DNA of 6,223 bases from an uncultured Phascolarctobacterium sp. (GCA_934234275.1 CAKQHU010000083.1:1-6223); one strand, 5' to 3'. Counted from the first letter of the stretch, positions 1 to 5,122 are shown. Notes: generated from the sequence alone by a model not told the origin. A program made the numbers and translations.

Positions 1-17
1 GAAAATCACGTAGATAT

Positions 18-46
18 ATTATACGCAACTTAAGAGTTTAAGTCAA
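18..46 (-). promoter_or_regulatory. Near-consensus sigma-A promoter downstream of truA, reading out of the window
   Basis: On the minus strand a -35 box TTGACT (46-41) is followed after exactly 17 bases by a -10 box TATAAT (23-18), so transcription should start near position 11 and leave the window. In many Bacillota the gene after truA is rplM (ribosomal protein L13), followed by rpsI, so this is probably their promoter, but the target gene cannot be seen. The spacer holds a perfect inverted repeat, ACTTAA-4-TTAAGT. There is no terminator between truA and this promoter, so read-through from the ecf-truA operon can add to its output. Confidence 0.85.
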
Positions 47-88
47 GTATTTTTGTTAAAATTTTAGCATTTTCCCAGAGTTTTTCCC

Positions 89-841
89 TTAAAGCTGCGG
101 ATACTCCCGATAACCGACCTCCGCCAGGTATAACCCCTGTGCCGGAGCAGGCTCGTTCAGGAATTCACAGCGCTGTGCCGTCAGCTCGGCGGCAAAATCC
201 TGCACCGTACGCTTGCCCATTCCCACCTGTACCAGGGACCAGACTATGTTGCGCACCATGTGATATAAAAAGCCGTCACCGCTGATGCGGAAAAGAATCT
301 CTTCTCCCTGCTGCTGCCACATGGCAGCATAAATGGTTTTTATCGGCGAAGTATCTACACTGCCGCTACTGCGGAAGGCACTGAAATCATGTGTTCCCAA
401 CAGCAGCTCCGCTGCCTTGTTCATAGCCTTCACATCAAGCTGCTGACGCAGCTGCCAGGCGTAACGCACCATAAAAGGATTTACGTGCTCATTGACAAGC
501 AACTTGTAATGATACGTTTTCCACTGTGCACTGAAGCGCGCATGGAAACCCTCCGGCATCTCCTCTGCGCTCACAACCACGATATCCTCCGGCAGCAGGC
601 TTGCCGCCGCACGCACCAGATTAGCACAGGGAATGCGTCCGTTCGTAGTAAAGGTCACCGTCTGCGCCAAAGCATGTACCCCGGCATCCGTGCGCCCGCT
701 GCCTGCGGTTACCACAGGCTCACCGCACAGCATGGCCAATGCTTCTTCCAAAACATTTTGCACCGTCTGCACGTTTTTCTGCTTCTGAAAGCCGTGATAG
801 GCACTGCCGTCATAGGCTACAACCAGCTTTATTGTACGCAT
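89..841 (-). CDS. truA: tRNA pseudouridine synthase A (tRNA pseudouridine 38-40 synthase)
   Basis: TruA converts uridines at positions 38, 39 and 40 of the tRNA anticodon stem-loop to pseudouridine in the cytoplasm and needs no cofactor. The 250-residue product has the family's normal length. The catalytic motif SGRTDAGVHA lies at residues 48-57, with the catalytic Asp at 52. The N-terminal YDGSAYHGFQ is at 10-19, FHARFSA-x3-TYHY at 99-112 includes the conserved active-site Tyr110, GDGFLYHMVRN is at 188-198, and the C-terminal PAQGLYL is at 233-239. The ATG start overlaps the end of ecfT by 13 bases and is preceded by GGGGGA within the ecfT coding sequence, so it is probably translated by coupling. 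It is the last gene of the ecfA1-ecfA2-ecfT-truA operon. The link to ECF transport is conserved gene order across Bacillota, with no known functional connection. No odd residues were seen in the active site. Confidence 0.97.
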   Translation of the reverse strand: MRTIKLVVAYDGSAYHGFQKQKNVQTVQNVLEEALAMLCGEPVVTAGSGRTDAGVHALAQTVTFTTNGRIPCANLVRAAASLLPEDIVVVSAEEMPEGFHARFSAQWKTYHYKLLVNEHVNPFMVRYAWQLRQQLDVKAMNKAAELLLGTHDFSAFRSSGSVDTSPIKTIYAAMWQQQGEEILFRISGDGFLYHMVRNIVWSLVQVGMGKRTVQDFAAELTAQRCEFLNEPAPAQGLYLAEVGYREYPQL

Positions 842-1644
842 AAGTTCCCCCAGCGCAATACTGCAAGGCCAACCGCCAGTATAATAATCAAAGCAAAGGC
901 CAGATAATCGCGGCCGGCATATACCAGTTCATGCATGCGTGTACGTCCTTCACCGCCGCGATAGCAGCGTGCTTCCATAGCCACAGCCAGTTCGTCGGCA
1001 CGGCGGAAGGCACTGATAAACAGCGGCACCAGCAAAGGCAGCATATTTTTCATTCTCTGGAAGATATTGCCGCTGGCAAAATCAGCACCGCGAGAGGTCT
1101 GTGCCTTCATAATGCGGTCTGTTTCATCCAATAATGTTGGGATAAAACGTAAAGCAATAGTCATCATCATGGCCAGCTCATGCGCCGGAACGCCCAGTTT
1201 TTTGAACGGACGCAGCAGATTTTCAATACCGTCAGTCAATACAATCGGTGATGTCGTAAAGGTCAGCACCGAAGAAAACAGCAGCAGCAGAATCAGGCGT
1301 ACAGCCATCTTTACGCCCATGTCGATACCTTCGGCAGTTACGCTCAAAAACTTCCAGGTAAAAACAATATGCTCACCGGGAGCGGTAAACATATGAATCA
1401 GCATCGTCAGAATAACGATAATCCAGATAGGCTTCAGAGATTTGAAGACCAGCATCCATGGTACTCTCGAAATAAGAATCACCACAGCGGCAAAGGCGGT
1501 CAGGATACCATAGGCCAACGGCGTTACCGCAAAGAAAATAGCAATGATATAAATCAAGGTAGCCAACAGCTTAGTACGCGGATCAAGCTTATGGATAAAG
1601 GAGTTACCGGGGAAATATTGTCCTAAGGTTATATCTGTCAGCAT
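829..1644 (-). CDS. ecfT: Energy-coupling factor transporter transmembrane protein EcfT
   Basis: EcfT is the membrane scaffold of ECF-type importers. It couples ATP hydrolysis by the EcfA dimer to tilting of an exchangeable S component that carries a vitamin or metal ion across the cytoplasmic membrane. The N-terminus MLTDITLGQYFPG and the following LDPRTK (residues 20-25) are typical of the family. Hydrophobic segments lie at about 26-58, 72-87, 112-132 and 246-264. The long cytoplasmic helices contain the two short signature motifs that grip the ATPases, SRG at 184-186 and ARC at 225-227, before YRGGEGRTR. The second motif is usually Ala-Arg-Gly, so the Cys is a mild variant. I chose the ATG at 1644 (271 residues) over a GTG three codons earlier. 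It matches the family start, has an AAAGGGGTGG ribosome site upstream, and shares one base with the ecfA2 stop (TAATG). Confidence 0.95.
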   Translation of the reverse strand: MLTDITLGQYFPGNSFIHKLDPRTKLLATLIYIIAIFFAVTPLAYGILTAFAAVVILISRVPWMLVFKSLKPIWIIVILTMLIHMFTAPGEHIVFTWKFLSVTAEGIDMGVKMAVRLILLLLFSSVLTFTTSPIVLTDGIENLLRPFKKLGVPAHELAMMMTIALRFIPTLLDETDRIMKAQTSRGADFASGNIFQRMKNMLPLLVPLFISAFRRADELAVAMEARCYRGGEGRTRMHELVYAGRDYLAFALIIILAVGLAVLRWGNLCVQ

Positions 1645-2501
1645 TATTTCCACCCCTTTGCTTGCTTAATCGCCTTAACCAGGCTCATATCGTCTTTAAT
1701 ATTCTCTTTCACTGCCAGGCCGTTTTTACGCAGCAAATCCGCCAGCTTGTAAACCTGCGGCACATCTACGCCAACCTTGACCAGCTCATCGGCATGCTGC
1801 TTGAAAATATCTGCGGGAGTGCCGTCAAACAGCACCTTGCCCGCGTTGATAACCAGCAGACGGTCAGCATATTTTACTGCCTCTTCCATGCTGTGCGTTA
1901 CCAAAACAATGGCAATACCGCGGCTCTTGTGCAGCGACATGATTTCCCTGAATACTGCATTACGGCTGCGCGGATCCAGGCCTGCGGAAGGCTCGTCCAA
2001 TACCAGATAATCCGGGTTCATCGCAACTACGCCGGCAATAGCTACACGGCGCATCTGTCCACCGCTCAGCTGAAACGGAGAGCGCTGCGCATAGGTATCA
2101 TAATCCAGGCCGACGAAGGCCATAGCCTCACGCACCTGCTTTTCTACCTCGTCCTCAGCAAAACCTTTATTACGCGGCCCGAAGGCGATATCCTCGAAAA
2201 CAGTTTCCGCAAACAGCTGATGCTCGGGATACTGAAATACCATGCCAACCTGCTGGCGTGCAGTCTTGGCCTCCACACCCTTGGCAGTAATATCAATGTC
2301 ATCAATGCTTGCGCTGCCCTTATCCGGCTTCAGCAAGCCGTTTAAATGCTGTACTAAGGTAGACTTGCCGCTGCCGGTGTGTCCTATAATGGCAACTATT
2401 TCGCCCTTGGAAATCTCCAGCGACACGTCATTGAGCGCCAGGCGTTCAAACGGCGTGCCCTTGGAATATGTATGATATATATTAGAAAGTTTTATTGACA
2501 T
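1644..2501 (-). CDS. ecfA2: ECF transporter ATP-binding protein EcfA2
   Basis: This is one of the two non-identical ABC ATPases that power the ECF module at the cytoplasmic face. All nucleotide-binding motifs are intact: Walker A GHTGSGKST at residues 40-48, Q-loop Gln90 in FQYPEHQLF, signature LSGGQMRRVAIAG at 145-157, Walker B LVLDEP with Asp169 and catalytic Glu170, D-loop SAGLDP at 172-177, and switch His203 in VTHSMEEA. The FQYPEHQLF and LSGGQMRRVAIAG wording marks the EcfA2 type rather than EcfA1. At 285 residues it has the normal length, with a C-terminal extension that in this family forms the ATPase dimer contact. Its ATG lies inside the last codons of ecfA1 (10-base overlap) and its TAA shares a base with the ecfT ATG, which implies translational coupling. 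The upstream ribosome site is poor: an AGGAG sits about 14 bases away. Confidence 0.96.
   Translation of the reverse strand: MSIKLSNIYHTYSKGTPFERLALNDVSLEISKGEIVAIIGHTGSGKSTLVQHLNGLLKPDKGSASIDDIDITAKGVEAKTARQQVGMVFQYPEHQLFAETVFEDIAFGPRNKGFAEDEVEKQVREAMAFVGLDYDTYAQRSPFQLSGGQMRRVAIAGVVAMNPDYLVLDEPSAGLDPRSRNAVFREIMSLHKSRGIAIVLVTHSMEEAVKYADRLLVINAGKVLFDGTPADIFKQHADELVKVGVDVPQVYKLADLLRKNGLAVKENIKDDMSLVKAIKQAKGWK
1645..1659 (-). promoter_or_regulatory. Ribosome binding site fixing the ecfT start
   Basis: AAAGGGGTGG lies at 1659-1650 on the minus strand, ending five bases before the ATG at 1644. It overlaps the in-frame GTG at 1653-1651, so that GTG cannot use it. This supports the ATG at 1644, which also forms the TAATG stop-start junction with ecfA2. 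Confidence 0.75.
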
Positions 2502-3316
2502 AATGCCTGCGCCAGCTCCTCATCTGTAATAATATCCTGCGGCAGCTTTACACCGCTTTTGCGCAGCTCACTGGCTACCTTCGCCGCCAGCGGAGCCTCC
2601 AGGCCCAAAGCCTCCAGCTCATCCACTCTGCTGAAAACCTCACGCGGAGTACCCATAAATCTGATATGACCTTTTTCCATAACAACTACGCGGTCGGCAG
2701 CCAGTGCTTCCACCATGTAATGCGTAATATAAACTATAGTCATCTTTTTTTCTTCATTAAGCTTGCGTACAGTGCCCACAATTTCTTTGCGTCCCTGCGG
2801 GTCGAGCATCGCTGTCGGCTCGTCCAGCACAATGCATTCTGGCTGCAGCGCCAGAATACCTGCTATCGCCACACGCTGCTTCTGGCCGCCGCTCAAAAGA
2901 TGCGGTGCATGCTTGGCATATTCCGTCATGCCTACTGCAGCCAAAGAATCTGCCACACGCTGCGGTATCTCCGGACCAGGTACGCCGATATTTTCCGGAC
3001 CAAAGGCCACGTCCTCTTCTACAATCGCAGCAACTATCTGGTTATCAGGATTTTGGAACACCATGCCCACCTTCTGGCGGATATCCCACATTTTATTTTC
3101 ATCTTCAGTATCCATGCCATCTACCAGCACAGTGCCATCCGTTGGCAACAGCAAAGCGTTCAAATGACGTGCCAGCGTAGATTTACCGCTGCCGTTAGCG
3201 CCGATAACAGCAACAAATTCGCCCTGCTTAATCTCCAGGCTTACGCCGTCCAGTGCCCTTACCTCGTTGCCATCAGCATCTGTATAGTAATGCTTCAAAT
3301 TCTTTATACTAATCAC
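2492..3316 (-). CDS. ecfA1: ECF transporter ATP-binding protein EcfA1
   Basis: This is the first gene of the ECF module and encodes the partner ATPase of EcfA2. The motifs are complete: Walker A GANGSGKST at residues 39-47, Q-loop Gln88 in FQNPDNQIVAAIVEEDVAFG (the EcfA1 hallmark), signature LSGGQKQRVAIAG at 141-153, Walker B IVLDEP with Asp165 and Glu166, D-loop TAMLDP at 168-173, and switch His199 in ITHYMVEA. Its length of 274 residues is normal. The start codon is GTG, with GGAGG at 3328-3324 seven bases upstream, and no better in-frame start was found. It is transcribed from a strong promoter at 3380-3352, giving a leader of about 30 bases. No S-component gene accompanies the module, as expected for a shared (group II) ECF system that serves several unlinked S components. 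In many Bacillota rplQ precedes this gene, whereas here a terminated permease gene does. Confidence 0.96.
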   Translation of the reverse strand: MISIKNLKHYYTDADGNEVRALDGVSLEIKQGEFVAVIGANGSGKSTLARHLNALLLPTDGTVLVDGMDTEDENKMWDIRQKVGMVFQNPDNQIVAAIVEEDVAFGPENIGVPGPEIPQRVADSLAAVGMTEYAKHAPHLLSGGQKQRVAIAGILALQPECIVLDEPTAMLDPQGRKEIVGTVRKLNEEKKMTIVYITHYMVEALAADRVVVMEKGHIRFMGTPREVFSRVDELEALGLEAPLAAKVASELRKSGVKLPQDIITDEELAQALCQ

Positions 3317-3351
3317 AACAGTGCCTCCATCATAAATTCGTGTACTTAATA

Positions 3352-3380
3352 ATTATATACGTGATAAAAAGATTAGTCAA
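3352..3380 (-). promoter_or_regulatory. Near-consensus sigma-A promoter of the ecfA1-ecfA2-ecfT-truA operon
   Basis: A -35 box TTGACT (3380-3375) and a -10 box TATAAT (3357-3352) are separated by exactly 17 bases, with the predicted start near 3345, about 30 bases before the ecfA1 GTG. The boxes match those of the promoter at 46-18 base for base. A terminator lies directly upstream, so this is an independent transcription start. A 9-base inverted repeat (3376-3403) covers the -35 box. Confidence 0.9.
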
Positions 3381-3403
3381 CCTTCTTTTATTGCAAGGTT
3401 AAC
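3376..3403. repeat. Inverted repeat overlapping the -35 box of the ecf operon promoter
   Basis: On the plus strand GTCAACCTT (3376-3384) and AAGGTTAAC (3395-3403) form arms that match as inverted repeats at 8 of 9 positions around a 10-base gap, so the centres are 19 bases apart. The left arm covers most of the -35 box. The spacing and position suit a repressor operator. It could also be chance in AT-rich DNA, and no regulator family is identifiable from it. Confidence 0.35.
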
Positions 3404-3411
3404 CATAATGT

Positions 3412-3452
3412 TAAAAAAGTAAACCATAAACGCTAAAGCACGTTTACGGCTT
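3412..3452 (-). terminator. Intrinsic terminator after the TauE/SafE permease gene
   Basis: Directly after the permease stop codon the minus strand forms a 12-bp stem: AAGCCGTAAACG pairs with CGTTTATGGTTT, two of the pairs being G-U, around an 8-base loop. It is followed by ACTTTTTT. A T-run (3453-3458 region) also flanks the stem on the plus strand, but no plus-strand gene uses it. The terminator separates the permease from the ecf operon. Confidence 0.85.
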
Positions 3453-3457
3453 ATTTT

Positions 3458-4213
3458 TTACTTAAATAGAAGCATGAGTCCGCCTATTGTCGGCATACTG
3501 AGAACAATATAACGCAAAGCATTGCGCGACGCCAGACGTGTAAGTTTGGCACCTAAATATGCGCCGATAGTCAAACCACCCAAGGTCTGAAGAAAAATAT
3601 AAAAATCAAGGTGACCATTGACTAAATATCCTAAACCGCCGGAAACAGAAATCGGCAAAATAACCAACATCGTTGTACCGATGGCATGATAAAGCGATAC
3701 ACCGAAAAACAGCATCAGGCTTATCTGAATAAAAGCTGTCGCGCCGATACCGAAGGCTCCGCTCAAAAAGCCGGTAACTACACCGATTGTCAGCGCATGT
3801 GCATAAAAGCTTGCCCCCTCTGCTTTCGATGCATGCTTTGCCACAAAGCTGTCCAGCATATCCTTACGGAAAAGAATAAAGTAAAGCAATACCGATGAAG
3901 CAAGCATCAGAGCTGCTGTCATTTTTGATAAAATATCTCCCGGCAAGGCATCAGAAATACGTGCTCCGGCAAAAGCTCCCAGCATACCGGCACCGCCGGT
4001 TGTCAGCCCAAGGTGCAGCAGTACATCACCTTCACGAAAATGGCTTACGGCACCGGAAAGCATCGTAAATGACATGGCCGCCAACGCAACGCCAAGCGCA
4101 GTATGAATAGGCACACCAAAGCCTACAGAAAGCAGTGTAATCGTTAAGCCTGCACCACCTGCACCGGCAAAGCCAAGCAGACAGCCTAACAGAATCATTG
4201 CCAAAAAGATCAT
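3458..4213 (-). CDS. TauE/SafE family membrane permease (putative sulfite/organosulfur-type anion exporter)
   Basis: This is a polytopic membrane protein of the TauE/SafE (DUF81) family. Characterised members export sulfite, sulfoacetate or related small anions, but the substrate cannot be read from sequence. The 251-residue product shows the family's two-half architecture. The first half has GFAGAGGAGLTITLL at about residues 14-28 and HTALGVALA at about 37-45. After a soluble loop (FVAKHASKAEG) the second half repeats the pattern as GFLSGAFGIGATAFIQ and YHAIGTTMLV. I count about eight hydrophobic segments. I start it at the ATG at 4213, because GGGGGGA lies six bases upstream and the hydrophobic MIFLAMILLG then opens the protein. 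An in-frame ATG at 4228 has no ribosome site and would add only MGGLK. It is a single-gene unit with a terminator behind it. I found no convincing promoter directly upstream, only two T-tract hairpins. Confidence 0.88.
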   Translation of the reverse strand: MIFLAMILLGCLLGFAGAGGAGLTITLLSVGFGVPIHTALGVALAAMSFTMLSGAVSHFREGDVLLHLGLTTGGAGMLGAFAGARISDALPGDILSKMTAALMLASSVLLYFILFRKDMLDSFVAKHASKAEGASFYAHALTIGVVTGFLSGAFGIGATAFIQISLMLFFGVSLYHAIGTTMLVILPISVSGGLGYLVNGHLDFYIFLQTLGGLTIGAYLGAKLTRLASRNALRYIVLSMPTIGGLMLLFK

Positions 4214-4219
4214 TTTCAG

Positions 4220-4226
4220 TCCCCCC
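4220..4226 (-). promoter_or_regulatory. Ribosome binding site deciding the permease start
   Basis: GGGGGGA sits six bases before the ATG at 4213. The alternative ATG at 4228 overlaps this run and has only AT-rich sequence upstream, so the downstream start is preferred. Confidence 0.7.
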
Positions 4227-4281
4227 ATTATAACTAACTATATAATCTTTATTTTAGCAATATCAGAAAGCATTTTCCAGT

Positions 4282-4330
4282 AAAAAATAAGACTACTGCA
4301 GATTTCTAATAAAAAGCGGCAGTCTTGCCG
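4282..4330 (-). promoter_or_regulatory. Two mutually exclusive T-tract hairpins in the permease leader (possible terminator or attenuator)
   Basis: On the minus strand CGGCA-AGAC-TGCCG (4330-4317) is followed by CTTTTTATT. The AAGACTGC inside it (4326-4319) can instead pair with GCAGTAGTCTT (4299-4289), leaving an AGT bulge, and this second form is followed by ATTTTTT (4287-4282). The two structures share bases and cannot coexist, which resembles attenuator design. Both stems are short, no ligand-binding domain or leader peptide is recognisable upstream, and they may simply be a backup to the strong terminator at 4376-4333. Confidence 0.35.
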
Positions 4331-4332
4331 AT

Positions 4333-4376
4333 AAAACGAGAAAACAGCCTGCAGGGGATATTGCAGGCTGTTTCTC
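4333..4376 (-). terminator. Strong intrinsic terminator
   Basis: On the minus strand AAACAGCCTGCA (4373-4362) pairs perfectly with TGCAGGCTGTTT around the loop ATATCCCC. Flanking GAG and CTC can extend the stem past one bulged T, and the tail is TTTTCTCGTTTT. The plus-strand side lacks a T-run, so it acts on minus-strand transcripts. It ends either a small RNA starting near 4436 or the read-through message of the yccF-like gene, which has no terminator of its own. Confidence 0.85.
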
Positions 4377-4438
4377 TTAGGAAAGCTGTTTATGATGAAT
4401 TTGATGGGAAGGGTGTAGCAACTTCTTGCTACACTCAT
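4333..4438 (-). ncRNA. Candidate small regulatory RNA of about 100 nt
   Basis: A near-consensus promoter ends at 4444-4439. The predicted transcript begins near 4438-4432 with a perfect 9-bp hairpin, GTGTAGCAA-GAAG-TTGCTACAC (4434-4413), continues through a poorly structured C-rich and A-rich stretch, and ends at the strong terminator at 4376-4333. This promoter, 5' hairpin, single-stranded middle and terminator layout is typical of bacterial trans-acting sRNAs. The unpaired CCCTTCCC just after the first hairpin and the CCCC in the terminator loop could bind Shine-Dalgarno sequences, as UCCC motifs do in several Bacillota sRNAs. I do not recognise it as a known RNA family. It may instead be a 3' UTR product of the yccF-like message. 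The call is inferred from structure and signals alone. Confidence 0.5.
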
Positions 4439-4472
4439 AGTATACTATATTGCTGTGACATAGCAAGGGCAA
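4439..4472 (-). promoter_or_regulatory. Promoter driving the candidate small RNA
   Basis: Two overlapping sigma-A fits exist on the minus strand: TTGCCC (4472-4467) with a 17-base spacer to TATAGT (4449-4444), and TTGCTA (4466-4461) with a 16-base spacer to TATACT (4444-4439). Both predict a start between about 4438 and 4432, at the foot of the 9-bp hairpin. The short inverted repeat TTGCT-7-AGCAA (4450-4466) lies in the same stretch. Confidence 0.6.
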
Positions 4473-4534
4473 AGTTTTGAAGAAATCGTGAATAAAATTC
4501 CTGTATGAACTGCTCTTGCATTCAAGTTTAACGC

Positions 4535-4900
4535 TTATTTATCCGTAATCTGTGCTCCAAACGGCAGCAGTGCCAGCTTAGCCAGCTTAAAATGCTGCAT
4601 GCCGAAGGGAATGCCGATAATCGTGCAGCACAAAATCACAGCAAAAACTGCATGCGTAATTGCCAGCTCGATACCGCCGAAAATCAGCCAAAAAATATTT
4701 AGCAGCAACGAGGTTGTTTCACCGCTCAAGGCTACATCCTTGCCAAAGGGAAAGAAGCTCAAGCGTCCCAGCTTAAAGCACTGCAGTCCTACCGGAATAC
4801 CGATAATCGTCAGGCACCATAACAGGCCTACCAGATACCAGATAATGCCTGCCAAAATACCGCCAAATAAAAACCAGATAATATTACCGATAATGCTCAT
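4535..4900 (-). CDS. yccF: YccF domain-containing small inner-membrane protein
   Basis: This 121-residue membrane protein belongs to the YccF (DUF307) family, whose molecular function is unknown. It is built of two tandem copies of one unit. Residues about 3-55 (IIGNIIWFLFGG...CLTIIGIPVGLQCFKLGRLSFFPFG) are repeated at about 66-115 (LLNIFWLIFGG...CCTIIGIPFGMQHFKLAKLALLPFG). The most conserved core, TIIGIP-[VF]-G-[LM]-Q-x-FKL-[GA]-[RK]-L-x3-PFG, appears in both. Each unit has one or two hydrophobic helices. I start it at the ATG at 4900, because AGGAAG lies six bases upstream and the family begins with such an MSIIGN sequence. An upstream in-frame ATG at 4939 would add 13 polar residues without a ribosome site. 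A plausible promoter lies at 5041-5013. No terminator follows directly, so the transcript may run to 4333. Confidence 0.9.
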   Translation of the reverse strand: MSIIGNIIWFLFGGILAGIIWYLVGLLWCLTIIGIPVGLQCFKLGRLSFFPFGKDVALSGETTSLLLNIFWLIFGGIELAITHAVFAVILCCTIIGIPFGMQHFKLAKLALLPFGAQITDK

Positions 4901-4906
4901 TGCGCA

Positions 4907-4912
4907 CTTCCT
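4907..4912 (-). promoter_or_regulatory. Ribosome binding site deciding the yccF-like start
   Basis: AGGAAG is spaced six bases from the ATG at 4900. It lies inside the upstream extension that the alternative ATG at 4939 would add, which supports the shorter 121-residue protein. Confidence 0.75.
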
Positions 4913-4926
4913 TTCATCTACCGACA

Positions 4927-4966
4927 AACCAACCGGCACAGCGAAAAAATATACACGTAGTTGGTT
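4927..4966. repeat. 7-bp inverted repeat in the leader of the yccF-like gene
   Basis: AACCAAC (4927-4933) and GTTGGTT (4960-4966) are perfect inverted arms around a 26-base gap that contains an A/T run. In the leader RNA they could form a hairpin ending about 15 bases before the ribosome site. The arms are short and the loop is large, so this may be chance. Confidence 0.3.
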
Positions 4967-5012
4967 ACTGATACATTTGATTTAAAAGATTGTAAGTAAT
5001 CTCTCTAAGGCT

Positions 5013-5041
5013 AGTTTAGCATACCGCAAACTTTTGCGCAA
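5013..5041 (-). promoter_or_regulatory. Probable promoter of the yccF-like gene (extended -10)
   Basis: A -35 box TTGCGC (5041-5036), 17 bases and a -10 box TAAACT (5018-5013) with a TG-C extension (TGCTAAACT) predict a start near 5006 and a leader of about 105 bases. The -35 box lies within a GC-rich palindrome (5033-5048). It is weaker than the ecf promoter but is the best candidate in this spacer. Confidence 0.5.
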
Positions 5042-5048
5042 GCGCAAA
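5033..5048. repeat. GC-rich palindrome at the -35 region
   Basis: TTTGCGC-AA-GCGCAAA is a perfect 7-bp inverted repeat with a 2-base centre. It overlaps a second palindrome, CGCAAA-CT-TTTGCG (5025-5038 on the plus strand), and the two share the TTTGCG arm. A two-base centre disfavours an RNA hairpin and fits a protein-binding dyad better, but no factor is identifiable. Confidence 0.4.
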
Positions 5049-5053
5049 GGCAA

Positions 5054-5094
5054 GCGGCACTGTGGGAACTCTGGGGAGAGTCTCACAGTGCCGC
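5054..5094 (-). terminator. Long GC-rich hairpin after the sodium:amino acid symporter gene (probable terminator)
   Basis: GCGGCACTGTG (5054-5064) and CACAGTGCCGC (5084-5094) form an 11-bp perfect stem. Inside it ACTCT-GGGG-AGAGT (5068-5081) continues the helix past a small internal loop. On the minus strand it lies about 30 bases after the symporter stop. The following bases, TTGCCTTTGCGC, are only moderately T-rich, so termination may be imperfect or assisted. Confidence 0.65.
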
Positions 5095-5122
5095 CGCACT
5101 ATATTAAATTAAAAGGGATAAC

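Larger units (their letters stand above)
4214..4534. other. Intergenic stretch of about 320 bases without a convincing protein gene
   Basis: It lies between the yccF-like stop and the permease start. From right to left it holds about 60 bases with no recognisable element and no terminator for the yccF-like gene, a promoter (4472-4439), the candidate sRNA and its terminator (4438-4333), two alternative T-tract hairpins (4330-4282), and an AT-rich leader with the permease ribosome site. A 66-codon frame at 4438-4238 runs straight through the terminator and shows no family features. Confidence 0.8.

Noticed and set aside
57..66. TAAAATTTTA palindrome after truA as a terminator
   Set aside because: It is a perfect 10-base palindrome with no loop and no GC, so it cannot form a stable terminator stem.
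389..907. A long plus-strand open frame opposite truA (172 codons)
   Set aside because: It lies wholly antisense to conserved truA/ecfT codons, has an odd Cys/His-rich composition and no ribosome site. It is a shadow frame.
1645..1653. GTG at 1653 as the ecfT start
   Set aside because: It sits within the ribosome site and would add VEI ahead of the family-typical MLTDITLGQYFPG. The ATG at 1644 is better.
1662..2345. A 227-codon plus-strand frame opposite ecfA2, with a similar one at 2666-3349 opposite ecfA1
   Set aside because: Both are antisense to well-conserved ATPase genes. Their parallel positions reflect the shared ABC sequence on the other strand and do not indicate a gene family.
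4238..4438. A 66-codon minus-strand open frame
   Set aside because: It has no ribosome site, starts at the predicted sRNA 5' end, runs through a strong terminator and a second hairpin, and shows no recognisable domain or coding-like composition.
4229..4534. A known riboswitch or T-box in the permease leader
   Set aside because: I looked for the T-box AGGGTGGNACCGCG element and SAM-I-like cores and saw neither. Only simple hairpins are present.
4901..4939. ATG at 4939 as the yccF-like start
   Set aside because: The extension (MPVGLSVDERKCA) covers the AGGAAG ribosome site, and YccF proteins start close to the first hydrophobic repeat.
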